40,037 nucleotides of DNA, taken from assembly GCA_001430745.1 (NCBI GenBank), contig KQ481993.1:1034472-1074508 (forward strand). The letters run 5' to 3'. Positions 21,501 to 31,078 of the stretch are shown in pieces (the first letter of the stretch is position 1; each line of letters begins with the position of its first letter). The DNA is from Auxenochlorella pyrenoidosa. Its lineage: Eukaryota; Chlorophyta; Trebouxiophyceae; Chlorellales; Chlorellaceae. Under the pieces are notes generated by a model, which saw only the letters and a list, made by a program, of their open reading frames with translations, made no database searches and was not told the DNA's origin. Both the position numbers and the translations under genes were made by a program.

Positions 21501-22302
21501 NNNNNNNACCGCATGGTGCACGCAACTACAGGTGCTGCTGCAAGCCGCAGTGCTCTCCTCATCTGCTGCTCACAGGGCACAGCTGCCTGCCTTGCAGGAC
21601 CGCACATCACGACAATGCCCTATCCTGTGCGCTCCCATGCCGGCATCCCGCACCTGAGCGTCTGCCAGCTCCTCTTCCCGCTCTTCCCACAGCGCCTGCT
21701 CCTGCGCCTGCAGGCGTGCCGTGCCGCTGCTGGCGGCAGGGCGGGTGGCGGCGGCAGCGCTGCCAGCGGTGCGTGCGTATGCCCTGTTTTGCGCCCCCTG
21801 GAAGCGAGGGGCGAAGCTCTCCACGGTTCCATTTCGGGTGTAATGGTCGCGCAGCGTGCCGATGAAGGCTGCCTCGCCTGCACCCAGCAGAGGAGGGCTT
21901 GGTTCTTGGTCAACTTGTTCAAGTCAAGTGAGCCAAAGATAGCCAAGGGTACGGCGGAGAATGCAAAACAAGACATCTTTGGGCCGACAGATGCATTGGA
22001 AGACAGGCTGCAATTCTATACCCCAGCCACCCATGCTCACATTCACCCTTTTCCAGCAGCACAGCGCCTGCTTGCGCACGAGGCTTCTGCCGCCTGCTGC
22101 TGCTGGCCCCACCAGGCGCTGACGGCACTCGTTGTGGGATGGAGCGGGATCTTGCCGGCGGCGCACCACCAGATCCAGCTGCAGATGCAGGAGGATTGGG
22201 TGCTGCGACCAGCAGGCTGCCGTCAAAGGTGACGATGGCCAGACGCGGCGCCGGCGCTTGGCCCGCCTGCGCCCCCGCCTCTCCCGCCCGCGCAGCGCTC
22301 AT
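18555..22302 (-). CDS. Unidentified coiled-coil protein, interrupted by assembly gap and an in-frame TAG
   Basis: Exons from the 5' end: 22302-22047, 21877-21654, 20469-20354, 20209-19837, 19667-18555. Every junction is in phase. The protein starts MSAARAGEAGAQAG, has a beta-like APRLAIVTFDGSLLVA, then FIGTLRDHYTRNGTVESFAP. A charged coiled coil spans LQAQEQALWEEREEELADAQ and ERRFAQLEDSLAAREAKREA, running smoothly across the intron that holds the N gap. The last exon (370 residues) is acidic, Ser/Ala/Gln-rich and probably disordered. Two oddities: the fourth exon has an in-frame TAG (minus strand, 20121-20119) with the same frame open on both sides, and its donor is GC (CAG|GCAAGG at 19836). 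If the TAG is real the protein ends after about 228 residues; otherwise it is about 690. I do not recognise the family. Confidence 0.6.
20537..21507. other. Assembly gap (971 N) flanked by a 26-base identical repeat
   Basis: The 26 bases just left of the gap (20511-20536) are identical to the 26 just right of it (21508-21533). This is typical of two contigs that overlap but were scaffolded apart. A G-run at 20487-20509 precedes the left copy and may explain the broken assembly. The gap lies within an intron of the coiled-coil gene. Confidence 0.85.
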
Positions 22303-23315
22303 CAGCCGCACGGCACGGTGTCGCGGTTGAGTCTCAGCCACTTTTGAGGCTGTGGGCGCCAAAGTGCTCCCGCTTTTAGCGAAACGACTTCAGCTTTGCA
22401 AAGCGCTGACCGGCGTTGACAGCCAACTGAGTATAATGCCGCACTTTGTATGAATTGAACTTGCGGCGTGAGGGGAGCGCTCTTGTTTTTAGCGGAGGAG
22501 GCCCCCCGCGCTGACGCCAGCACTGGAGCACGGCCCAGCAGAAGCGGATGGACCCCAAAGGCGTCTCTCGTGCAATTCTCTTCTCTTGCCTCCAGTGCAT
22601 GACAGCCTCCCAGGGCTCAAAAAGCTTACTCAAAAGATCAGGAGTGGATAACGGTGGTGCGGTGTCACGGCAACGCTGGGCAGAGAGTGCAGCGCGGACA
22701 CTTGGCAAAGGACTCGTTTCACAGGATAATGGATTGGGAGGGCGACCAAGGGAGGCCCACAAAATGGCAGGGCCAAAAGGAGGAGGAGGTGCGTCCAGGC
22801 CAAAGGTGCTGCAGCGCCTTGCTCCCAGTGTGCTTAGGGGACAGCATGAAAGAGTGCATCGGATAGTCGCTGCACCAAAAGGCAGGGGCAAAGGGAACGT
22901 GCCAACCAGGGTGGTGGTGCTTGGAGGAGGGCTACAAAAAGCAGGGGAGAAATGGACTGAAGGCTGGTGGTTGCAAAAGGGGAAGCAGGTGGCGTGCGTG
23001 CGGCCCACGGCCGCCGCTCTCGTGGCCACCCCCCGAGGGCAGAGTACAAACGGAGGGCAGGTCAACAGCGCAGGGTCAAGTTGGTATGTGTTGTTCGTTT
23101 CCAGAATACATAGGGTCACAAAGAGGGTACAGATCAGGGTCCGGTCCTCCCAGCGTTGCGCAGCGCTCCGAGCCGGGCAGCGGCAAGCTGGCAGCCCAGG
23201 CGGCGTGTCCGGGCAGCACATGCGCTGCACCACCCACGCAGCAATGGCGGCGGAATCTTGCGATGCAGCACAGCGCCGAGGCGGCGCCTCGGGTGTCAAC
23301 CGCGGCTGAACCGCA
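22303..23315. other. Intergenic region, about 1 kb
   Basis: This holds the 5' flank of the coiled-coil gene and the 3' flank of the CREST-like gene. Its GC content is lower than the coding regions. A plus-strand frame (22548-23309, ATG to TGA, 253 codons) is open, but its product has no recognisable domain and lies antisense to both transcripts' flanks. I do not call it a gene. Confidence 0.45.
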
Positions 23316-25363
23316 TCAGGGCGACGCCAGGCCGGGGGAGCAGCCGGACAGCTTGCCGCTGCTGGCGCCGTAGCTGGGCAGGCTGCTGGCGGAGCTGTGC
23401 AGCGGGCGGCGGAGCGGCTTGGAGGCCTCGCCGGGGGCGCCGCGGGCGCCGCCGCGGCTCAGCTGGCGCTGCAGGTGCAGGCGCTCCTTGTGGGCAATCA
23501 GCGAGTCCATGGTGTAGCAGCCGTAGCAGGCCAGGCAGTGCCAGGCTGCGGCAGCAAGGGCGGAGGGTTGGAGGGGTCAGGCACGGCAACCAGGGCAAAG
23601 TATGCCCAGGCCAGCATCAGGGCCAGGTGGAGAACAGCGAACAGCTGCAGGCTGAGGTGCCGGCAGCGTGCAGTGCACAAAGCAACGAGAGAGGCAGGCT
23701 GCACGCATGGGCGCTGCGCGGTGGCGCTGCCTCGGTAGTGTGAACGTGAGCCCCTGCAGCTGACCCCGCCCACCGAGGGCGCTCGAGCTCACCTGCATGC
23801 AGGAACCCCCCGAAGCCGGTGTCCTGCGCCAGGTCCTCTGCAAAGAAGGCGCCCATGCCCAGCGCCGCTGCGGCGTAGTGCCGCCTGAGGTCGGCGGCGA
23901 CGGCCTGCAGTGGGGTGCTGGCCGGGCAGGGGTGAGGGGGGCAGGGCGCGCACCTCCTCCTGCCAGCTTGGCACCCAAGTGCTAGAAGAGAGCGCGGGAG
24001 GCGGGAATCGCAACCGCCGGGGTCGCGCACACACCATCTTGACAGCGCTGCGCTGACCGCCCCACCCCACCGCCGCGCCCACACCCACACACACAAAACG
24101 CAGCAGAACACCAGGGCTGAAAGCCAGCAGCGCACCTTGCTGTGCGACGCCTGCCGCGCAAACTCGGTCTGCATGACCAGCGCGTGCGCGGCAGACACGG
24201 CAAAGGGCCGGAAGGGCACCGCTGCCAGCGAGGCGGTGGCAGCTCGCTGCGCGGCTGCCGAGTCGGCAAACAGGCACTTCACCTGCGGCAAGGCCAGCAG
24301 CACAGTGGCGTGAAGGCAGCACTCTGGTCGACCCCGATTCATACTCCTCCACTCCAGCCAACCTGCACTCCTGTGCACCCCCCCGCCCTGCGGCTGCCCG
24401 CCGGCCACAACGCAGCTGGCTCAGCCCCCGGCCCACCCACCATGGCGCTGGAGGTGTAGGCGATGGTCCAGTAGTCGAGCTTGCGCGCCCACCGGCGGGC
24501 AGCGCCCGAGCTGGCGTGGTAGAGCGTGGCGGCCAGGCCTACCGCCATCAAGCTGCGCGCGTGGTGCCGCCCCTCGGGCGTCAGCCGCCGCCTGCGGGGC
24601 GGGGGGAGGGCAGGGCATGGGACGGTGAGATGTCGGAGGGTTTGGGGGGCTGCAGGGCGGTCCCACATGCCCGCACGTTTGATTTCCGGTGGTCGGGCCC
24701 GCCGGCGATGTGGGCCCACCACCATTGGCTTGAAAAGTCTCCACTTATGCACCCACACGAATGCTGTGTACCGCACTCTGCCCAGCCCACCCACTTGTGC
24801 ATGCGCCAGCCCAGGGCCAGGAAGGGCAGGGAGGTGAGCACGTTGGCGGTGCGCTCGTGCCAAGTGGCGTCGCCATGCGCCTCGCCGGCGGGCTGCAGCA
24901 TGTCTCCAACTCGCAGAACCATGCCGCCCAGGCGCTGTCGCAGCCCAGCAGGCGCGGTCAGGGCCCCCTCTGTCGGCGCACCGGCATCGGCTGTGGGTGA
25001 GGCCTCACTCAGGACCGCCTGGCGCAGCGTTGGAGGCGCTGCGGGTGCGGCTCCAGCCAACTGTGCATTCAACCGTGCTGCACCACCGCTGCCATGCTGC
25101 ACTCGCTTCTCCGGCTGCTGCTGCTGGTTGGGCTGCTGCTGCGCAGGCCGCGGTGCGGGTTGCAGCGGCGCGGCGGTTCGGGGCGGAGGCGACGGCCCAA
25201 CCAGGGCAGAGGTATGGGAGTGCGGACAGGCCGTCTGGTGGTGGCGTTGGTGCTGTGGGCGTGACAGGAGCGCCAGAGCCGTAGGGGCCTCTGCGCTGCA
25301 CAGCTCAAACACAGGTTGAGCAAGGGACACGCCTGCCGGCGGCCGGGGTGCGCTCTCCATCAT
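23316..25363 (-). CDS. Predicted multi-pass membrane protein, CREST (alkaline ceramidase/PAQR-like) superfamily
   Basis: Exons 25363-24795, 24591-24441, 24282-24136, 23904-23793 and 23545-23316 give 402 residues with consistent phases. The first ~165 residues are Pro/Gln/Ala-rich and low-complexity, possibly a targeting or disordered leader. The hydrophobic part starts at ERTANVLTSLPFLALGW and continues through SLMAVGLAATLYHASSG, KLDYWTIAYTSSAM, FRPFAVSAAHALVMQ, AAAALGMGAFFAEDLAQD and GGFLHAAWHCLACYGCYTMD. The tail is basic and Ser-rich. The arrangement (His after the second helix, Asp at the start of the third, HxxWH before the last) resembles the CREST hydrolase superfamily. Those His and Asp residues bind zinc in ceramidases and adiponectin receptors. 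The superfamily call is from motif spacing only; substrate is unknown. The start is the first of two consecutive ATGs; an upstream exon cannot be excluded. Confidence 0.6.
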
Positions 25364-26056
25364 CTGTGAGCGCAGCCCGGCCAGCGCAGGAGCCAGCGCG
25401 TCGCTTGTCCAGCACACCGCCGGTCAGGTGCTCAACCGAGTGCAGCGCGAAGCAGGCAAGTGCCTGCAGAACCTAAAAGACAAGCTTCTGAAGCGCAGGA
25501 GGTGTAATCACATTTAATGGAATGATTCCATGAGTGCCACACGGCTGTGCACAGCACACTCGCCGGCCATGACTGCGTCGTTTTCTGAGCTCCTCGATGT
25601 CTACATGGAAAATCATGGCAGCTTTGAAAAGTCCACGGGGCGATCGCAAGGTGGACGGGCAGACACTTGCGACGCCCTTGCGCCCGGCCCTGCCGGCCCT
25701 GCGGCAGTGCCACGTTGCATCGCCAAGTTGAGCAGACCTTGCTTGCCCAGTCACGGCAATCATCTGGAACGCAAAAGAAATCAGTGGTGAAGATCCACGA
25801 GATTTCGCATGACATTGCTGGAGCATTGCCAGCGCCCAGCGTATGGCAGCCAGTGCTGCTGGTGGTGCCGTGAAAAACGCTTACAGCGGCGCAAAGCCGA
25901 AAATTCTCAAGCCTGGAGTTCATGAACAGAGAGCACGAAGGAGACAGGCAAGTCAAATATGCAAGCAAGCTATTGCTGGCTGTGCCCTCCTTGCAGGGCT
26001 GTGGCAGCTGATGACCAGGCTTCTGCCATGCGAGGCAGCACCAGGGGTGGGCGCCT
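25364..26056. other. Intergenic region between two minus-strand genes
   Basis: This 693-base region includes a TGTAA on the minus strand (25885-25881) for the RRM gene upstream. A minus-strand frame from ATG at 25826 to 25473 (117 codons) has no recognisable domain and atypical composition. I see nothing else. Confidence 0.45.
25881..25885 (-). terminator. TGTAA poly(A)-like signal for the first RRM gene
   Basis: Read on the minus strand, TGTAA lies 172 bases after the stop of the RRM gene at 26057. Positional evidence only. Confidence 0.35.
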
Positions 26057-27663
26057 TCAGGCCTTGCCCCGCCCACGCCCTGCGTGGCCCGGCTGGTAGA
26101 AGACGACCTTGAGCGGCGCATCTACCGTGACGCCAGGCAGGTGCTGAACAGCAAGGAGGGGGCAGGACCGCGGGGCACTGAGGCTGGGCTGGCAGCGCAC
26201 GCATGCGCACGTAGCGGCGGGTGCCTGGGGAGCAGGCAGCTGTGAGCATGTGCACTGGAGCGACGCGCCAGGTGGCCCTGTCTGCATGCCACACGAGCGG
26301 GTGCGGCGCATCCCGGCGCACCTGGCGCTCGGTTGCCCGCTTGGCCGCGACTGCATGGCTCACGTCCTTGTAGCGCAGTATGCCCCACTGCAGGCCAAGT
26401 GGTGGGCACGGCACAATGGGTTAGGGCACGCAGCCAGCGGGCCTGCACCCTGCCAAAAATGACGCGTGCAAGCTGAGCCCGGGCGCCTCGCGCGCACCTT
26501 GTACCGCTTGCCGTTGTCTGCCAGCCGGTCGGCTGCCTGCAGGCGCTCCACCTGCACGGGGCCCCACCTGCAGGCGGGCGCGCAGCATGGAAGGTGGGGG
26601 GGTGGGGGGGTTGGGGCAAGGGGGGCAGGGGGGGGCCCACGTTGAATGTGGAGGTGTAGGGCAGGCGAGAGCACAGAGCAGCTGGCACGACCGTGGCTCA
26701 AGCCGCCGGTGTTCCTCAAATCCCACAGGCTATGAAACATAACAGCGGGAGCTGCACCCACCTGCTGAAGGCACGGCACAGGTCCTCCTCCTCCACATTG
26801 AGGCCAATCCAGCCCACCCAGAGCCCTGTGTTGGGCCCCTCGCCGCCTGCATCCCCGGCGGCAGGATTCCGCTGCTGAGAGGCCGAATGCTGCTGCTGCT
26901 GCTGCTGCAAATGCTGCGGCCGGCGTGAGCGGGGCGCCGCCTCCTGCCACTGCTCCTGGCCCTCCAGCTGTGCGTGGTAGGCAGACGCCGCAGCGGCCTG
27001 CTCGCGCTGCTGCTGCTGCCGCTGTGCCAACGCAGCTGCCGCCGCATCCTGCACCGAGTCGGCCTGCTGCTGCAGCTGCAGCTGAAGCTCACGCATCTCT
27101 GCCTCCAGGGCCGCCACGCCAGCGGGCTCGCCAGCAGCTGCAGGCTGGTCCCGCTCCTTCCCCGTCCAGGGGTCGCGTGCCGCCAGAATGCTGGAGACCA
27201 GCCGCCCCACAAACTGGTCAGGGCTCACCGGCTGCAAGCAAGGAGCAAAGGGGAGGGCACTTGAGTGCCTGGCGGGCACTGCCAATTGCAAGTGCCGGGC
27301 TGGTGCGAGGCAGGGCCGTGCGATCGTGCGCTTGCCACCAGCAGCCACCAGGCACCCCTTGAGGCAATGTCCCACCCGCAGCAGTACTAACCCAAACGGC
27401 AGATACACGGGGGCAGGGCATCGGCCCCACCCAGCACCCACCTGCACCTCCAGCAGCGAGGTCCCCAGCGGGTATGAGTCAAGCAGGTCTGCCGCCTCCC
27501 GCGCAGCCGCCACGTCAGCAAAAGCCACCAGCGCGCTGCCCTCTGCAGCCCCCGCCTCAAACTGGCACACCAGCTGCCGCACCGCGCCGCACTGCTCAAA
27601 CAGCGCGCGCAGCTCGCCGGGTGAGGCAGAGCTGGGCACGCCGCCCACCTGCACGTGCGACAT
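26057..27663 (-). CDS. Two-RRM RNA-binding protein (intact tandem copy)
   Basis: Exons 27663-27442, 27231-26762, 26567-26498, 26387-26322 and 26143-26057 give 304 residues, all GT-AG and in phase. RRM1 (residues 3-74) runs from HVQVGGVPSSASPGELRALF to GSALVAFADVAAAREAADLL. The linker has DPWTGKERD and a Gln-rich coiled coil (EMRELQLQLQQQADSVQDAA), then a polyQ stretch. RRM2 (about 207-290) has RNP2 GLWVGWIGLNVEEEDLCRAF, WGPVQVERLQAADRLADNGK, and RNP1-like WGILRYKDVSHAVAAKRA. The end PLKVVFYQPG resembles the last beta-strand. RRMs bind RNA; the specific target and process are unknown. The ATG sits in a 5' exon that also holds a GCAG-repeat leader, and a likely 5' UTR intron ends upstream (CCCCCTGCAG at about 27740). 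Confidence 0.82.
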
Positions 27664-28391
27664 GCCGCCCGGCTGCACCCGCACGCCGGCTGTCGGAGCT
27701 GCCTGCCTGCCTGCCTGCTGATGAATGCACTGTTGGGGTCTGCAGGGGGATGGGCAGCAGAGGGCGTGGGCAATAGCCGCTGCTGCTGGCCGAGAGCAGG
27801 GGCGCCAACACAGAAGCAGCGGCAGCGGTGCCAGGATAGGAACCCAAAGAGTGCCTTGTGTGCGCCGTCTCCGCGCTCCGCCTGATGTCGATAGCTCGAT
27901 GAGCATGTATCAAGTGCGCTGCGAAGACTGCAGAGGCCAGGCACATCAGCCCTGCCTTCGGCGGGCTGTGCTTCTCCTCGTCTACCTGCTCAGACTTCTT
28001 ATCGAGTGAGAAAATCGCACATCGATCAGACGGCTGTAAGATTGCCGAGGTTGCCGGCCAGTTCCTGTCGAACTCTAGCAACCCTGATCGCTTTGCGTAG
28101 CACAGTGAACACTGCTTTGACCAAAACTTACTGGTGCAGCCGGCACCGTCGAATGCCCGTCCATTGCGATGCTGCAGCACGCTGCTGAGCGGGTAGCGCT
28201 GGCGCTGCGCTGCGCCGTTGGGCTGCAGGCACGTGCGGACTCGCTGGCAATGCCCCTGAGCATGTCCACATGAGGCTAGATGGCAAACCCCATTCATGGA
28301 TAGAATCAATTGAAGGGGCGCGAAAAGGGCCCCCCTGCCGCACTGAGCATGGGCATCCAACAACGCGGGCCCTGGACAGGCATGTGCACAT
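27664..28391. other. 5' flank of the first RRM gene and 3' flank of its duplicate
   Basis: The part next to 27664 (to about 27810) is similar to 30436-30590, so the tandem duplication included the 5' UTR with its CTGC repeat. The rest is unique intergenic sequence; I see no gene. Confidence 0.5.
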
Positions 28392-30435
28392 TCACGCCTT
28401 GCCAGGCCGCCGCTCTCGAGGAATGTAGAACGTCACCTTGAGCGGCATGTCATCAGTGATGCCGGGCAGGAACTGCACGACGGGCAGACGCACCGCAAGG
28501 CCTTCGGCCCTGTCGAGGAGCTTGCATCTTGGCAGCGGGAACCCAAATCAACAACACCGGTGGGCTGGAGAGCCCAGACGTCAGCGAGGAGGATCGGCTG
28601 TTCGCAGAGGCCAACGCGCGCTGGCTATAGTCCGACTGCCAGGTGGGTGCAGGACGGTCCTGCTGGGCTGGGTGGCACACAGTTGGCCCGGTGCTGCCCT
28701 GCTCCCAACACCCATGGCCCATTGACCAATGCAATCTTGACACTTTGGCGGCAGCCCCTGGCGTGCCGTTGCCTGCCTGGCCGCGATGGCATGCTCCAGG
28801 TGTTGGTAGCGCAGGATGCCCCACTGCAATCGGTGAGGAGCCACACGCCTGAGGGTGCTGTGAGATAACACGAGCTGCCGCTCTGCGCACAGTACGGGCA
28901 GATTGCATGCACTGCACCTCCAAGGTGGCGAGATGCACTGACTTCCTCCTCGCATGATGTTGTGTGGCTGACGCGGCAAAGGCGTCAGCTCCCGCCATGC
29001 CCACAGAACAGCCAGGCAGGGAGGCAGCGGAAAGGAGCAACCAGCAGGTATGCTGGGCACAGTTTGCACAGCTCGCCTTGTAGAGCTTGCCGTTGTCTGC
29101 CAGACGGTCGGCTGCCTGCAGGCGCTCCACGCCGACGGGGCCCCACCTGCCGAGGAGGAGCCACGATGAGGAGGTCAAGGGGGCGGAAGCCAGCCAGGGG
29201 TTCAGCAGGAAGCAAGCAGAGTGTTGGGGTTGGGTTGGGTGGGGAAGGGTGGGGGGCGGGGGGCGGGCACACGGGCATGCTGCTCACAACATGGCTGGAG
29301 GAAGCGACCACAAGCCCTGCTCGCATCCCTGCCCCACCTGGCAAATGCACGGCAGAGGTCGTCCTCTGTCACTGCTCTGTCAATCCAGCCAACATAAATC
29401 TCTCGGCTGGGCTCCTCCAGAGGCAGGTAGCTGCTCTGAGGCACCGCTGGCTGGCAGGGCTGCTGCTGATGACGATGTTCAGGCACGGCTGGCTGCTGCT
29501 GCTGAGAGCGTGTCTGCAGGGCCTTCCGCACAGGTCGCACCTCCTGCCACTGCTCCTGGCCTGCCTGCTGTGCGTCGTAGGCAGGCAGCAAACCAACCTG
29601 CTCGCGCTGCTGCTGCCGCTGTGCCAGCGCTGTTGCTGCTGCATCCTGCACCGAGTCAGCCTGCTGCTGGAGCTGCAGCTGAAGCTCACGCATCTCTGCC
29701 TCCAGGGCAGCCACGCCGGCGGGCTCGCCAGCAGCGGCAGCGCCACCGCTGCTGGCGGGGGCTGCAGGCTGGGCCTGCTCCCGCCCCGTCCAGGGGTCCC
29801 GTGCCGCCAGAGTGCTGGAGACCAGTCGCCGCACAAACTGGTCAGGGCTCACCGGCTGCAAGCAAGGAGCGCAGGGAGAGGCAAGCAAGTGCATGACGGG
29901 CGGCGCCAATCGCGAGTGCGGCGCTGGATGCGAGGATGAGATTTGCACTCTAGCGCGAGCCGTCAGCACCCACCCACGCCTCTCGAGGCAGCAATGTCCC
30001 GCCCACGCCAGTGATAACCCAACAATGCAGGTACAAGGTGGCAGGGGCATCATTTCCTCGGCCCCGCACCCCGCGCGCCCCCACCCCCCACCCCACCTCA
30101 CCCCACCCCACCCCACCCCACCCCCCACACACCACCACCACCACTACCATCCACCCACCCACCCATCCACCCACCCACCACCACCACCACCACTGCTCCA
30201 CCCAGCACCCACCTGCACCTCCAGCAGCAAGGGTCCCCAGCGGGTATGAGTCAAGCAGGTCTGCCGCCTCCTGTGCTGCTGCCGCGTCAGCAAAAGCCAC
30301 CAGCGCGCTGCCCTCTGCAGCCCCCACCTCAAACAGGCACACCAGCTGCCGCACCGCGCCGCACTGCTCAAACAGCTCGCGCAGCTCGCCGGGAGAGGCA
30401 GAGCTGGGCACGCCGCCCACCTGCACGTGCGACAT
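28392..30435 (-). pseudogene. Duplicate two-RRM gene with frameshift and lost splice donor
   Basis: Exons matching the neighbouring RRM gene are 30435-30213, 29855-29338, 29146-29077, 28823-28758 and 28472-28392. RRM1 begins with the same first 20 residues up to ELR. RRM2 has REIYVGWIDRAVTEDDLCRA and WGILRYQHLEHAIAARQA, and the end is MPLKVTFYIPRERRPGKA. Three defects stand out. (1) The first exon has one extra G (GGG for GG at about 30231-30233), shifting the last strand of RRM1 and putting a stop early in exon 2. (2) The exon-4 donor is GGGCTG instead of GTGCGC. (3) The exon-3 donor is GC (AAG|GCGAGC). A later in-phase GTGGAG donor (about 30197) could rescue the first. Exon 2 is open and longer than in the paralogue. 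It is either a recent pseudogene or a gene hit by homopolymer errors. Confidence 0.65.
30060..30195. repeat. CCACC/CCCA-rich low-complexity tract
   Basis: A long run of CCCCACC, CCACC and CCA units fills most of the first intron of the duplicate RRM gene. Read on the coding strand it is G-rich (GGTGGG). The intact paralogue lacks it. Confidence 0.85.
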
Positions 30436-31078
30436 GCCGCCCGGCTGCACCCGCACGCCGGCTGTCGGAGCTGCCTGCCTGCCTGCCTGCCTGCCTGCTG
30501 GCGAATGCAATGTTGGGATCTGCAGCAGGGTGGGCAGCAGAGGGCATGGGGCAACAGCTGCTGCTACTGGCCAGTAGCAGGGGAGGCGCCAGGCGCGGTG
30601 GCAGCGGCAACCAAGTGCGGTCCTAATGACGCATTACTGGCGGTCGCCATACTCCGACATGAACATCCTATCGCAGAAGTGAGCGCTATCGGAATGCGGG
30701 GCAAGGCTCACGCCAAAGCCTCAAACCGCAGGAGCTCCTCGTGGCCAGCCGAAAGCCTGAGGCCAACGAACAACCAGGGGCAACGAACAACCAGGTATTA
30801 TGGGAAGTGGCAAACAAGCGCAGCCTAAGCTGGGTGCGTGCCGGTTGCCAGCTCCGCTCCGCCCGCGACGGGCGCATGCTGCGTGTCAATCTGCCCTGCC
30901 TCTGCTTGTGTAATAATCAGGGGAATGCCTTCCGCATGACGTTGCAAATGGAAACGGGAACAGAGAGAATGGATCAGCAAGACGGAGGCAGGTGCCAGCT
31001 GCACGTCCCAAACGGTGTGTGCCAAGTTGTGGAGATGCCAGAGCTCAGCTGAGCTGCTGGGCTTCCTGACAGGGGCCC
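30436..31078. other. Intergenic region between RRM genes
   Basis: It contains the duplicated 5' UTR with about six CTGC units (30473-30498), then unique sequence. I see no gene. Confidence 0.5.

Noticed and set aside
20529..21527. Long reading frames spanning the N region
   Set aside because: They are open only because N codons translate to X; there is no coding evidence.
22548..23309. Plus-strand 253-codon frame with ATG
   Set aside because: It lies in the flanks of two minus-strand genes, shows no domain, and has no splice or codon pattern like its neighbours. Long chance frames are common at this GC content.
25473..25826. Minus-strand 117-codon frame with ATG
   Set aside because: It starts just downstream of a minus-strand TGTAA, has atypical composition and no recognisable domain, and sits in the 5' flank of the CREST-like gene.
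27700..27725. CTGC repeats near the RRM starts as coding poly-Ala/Gln
   Set aside because: The conserved ATG for RRM1 lies downstream (27663), and repeat number differs between copies, as expected for a 5' UTR.
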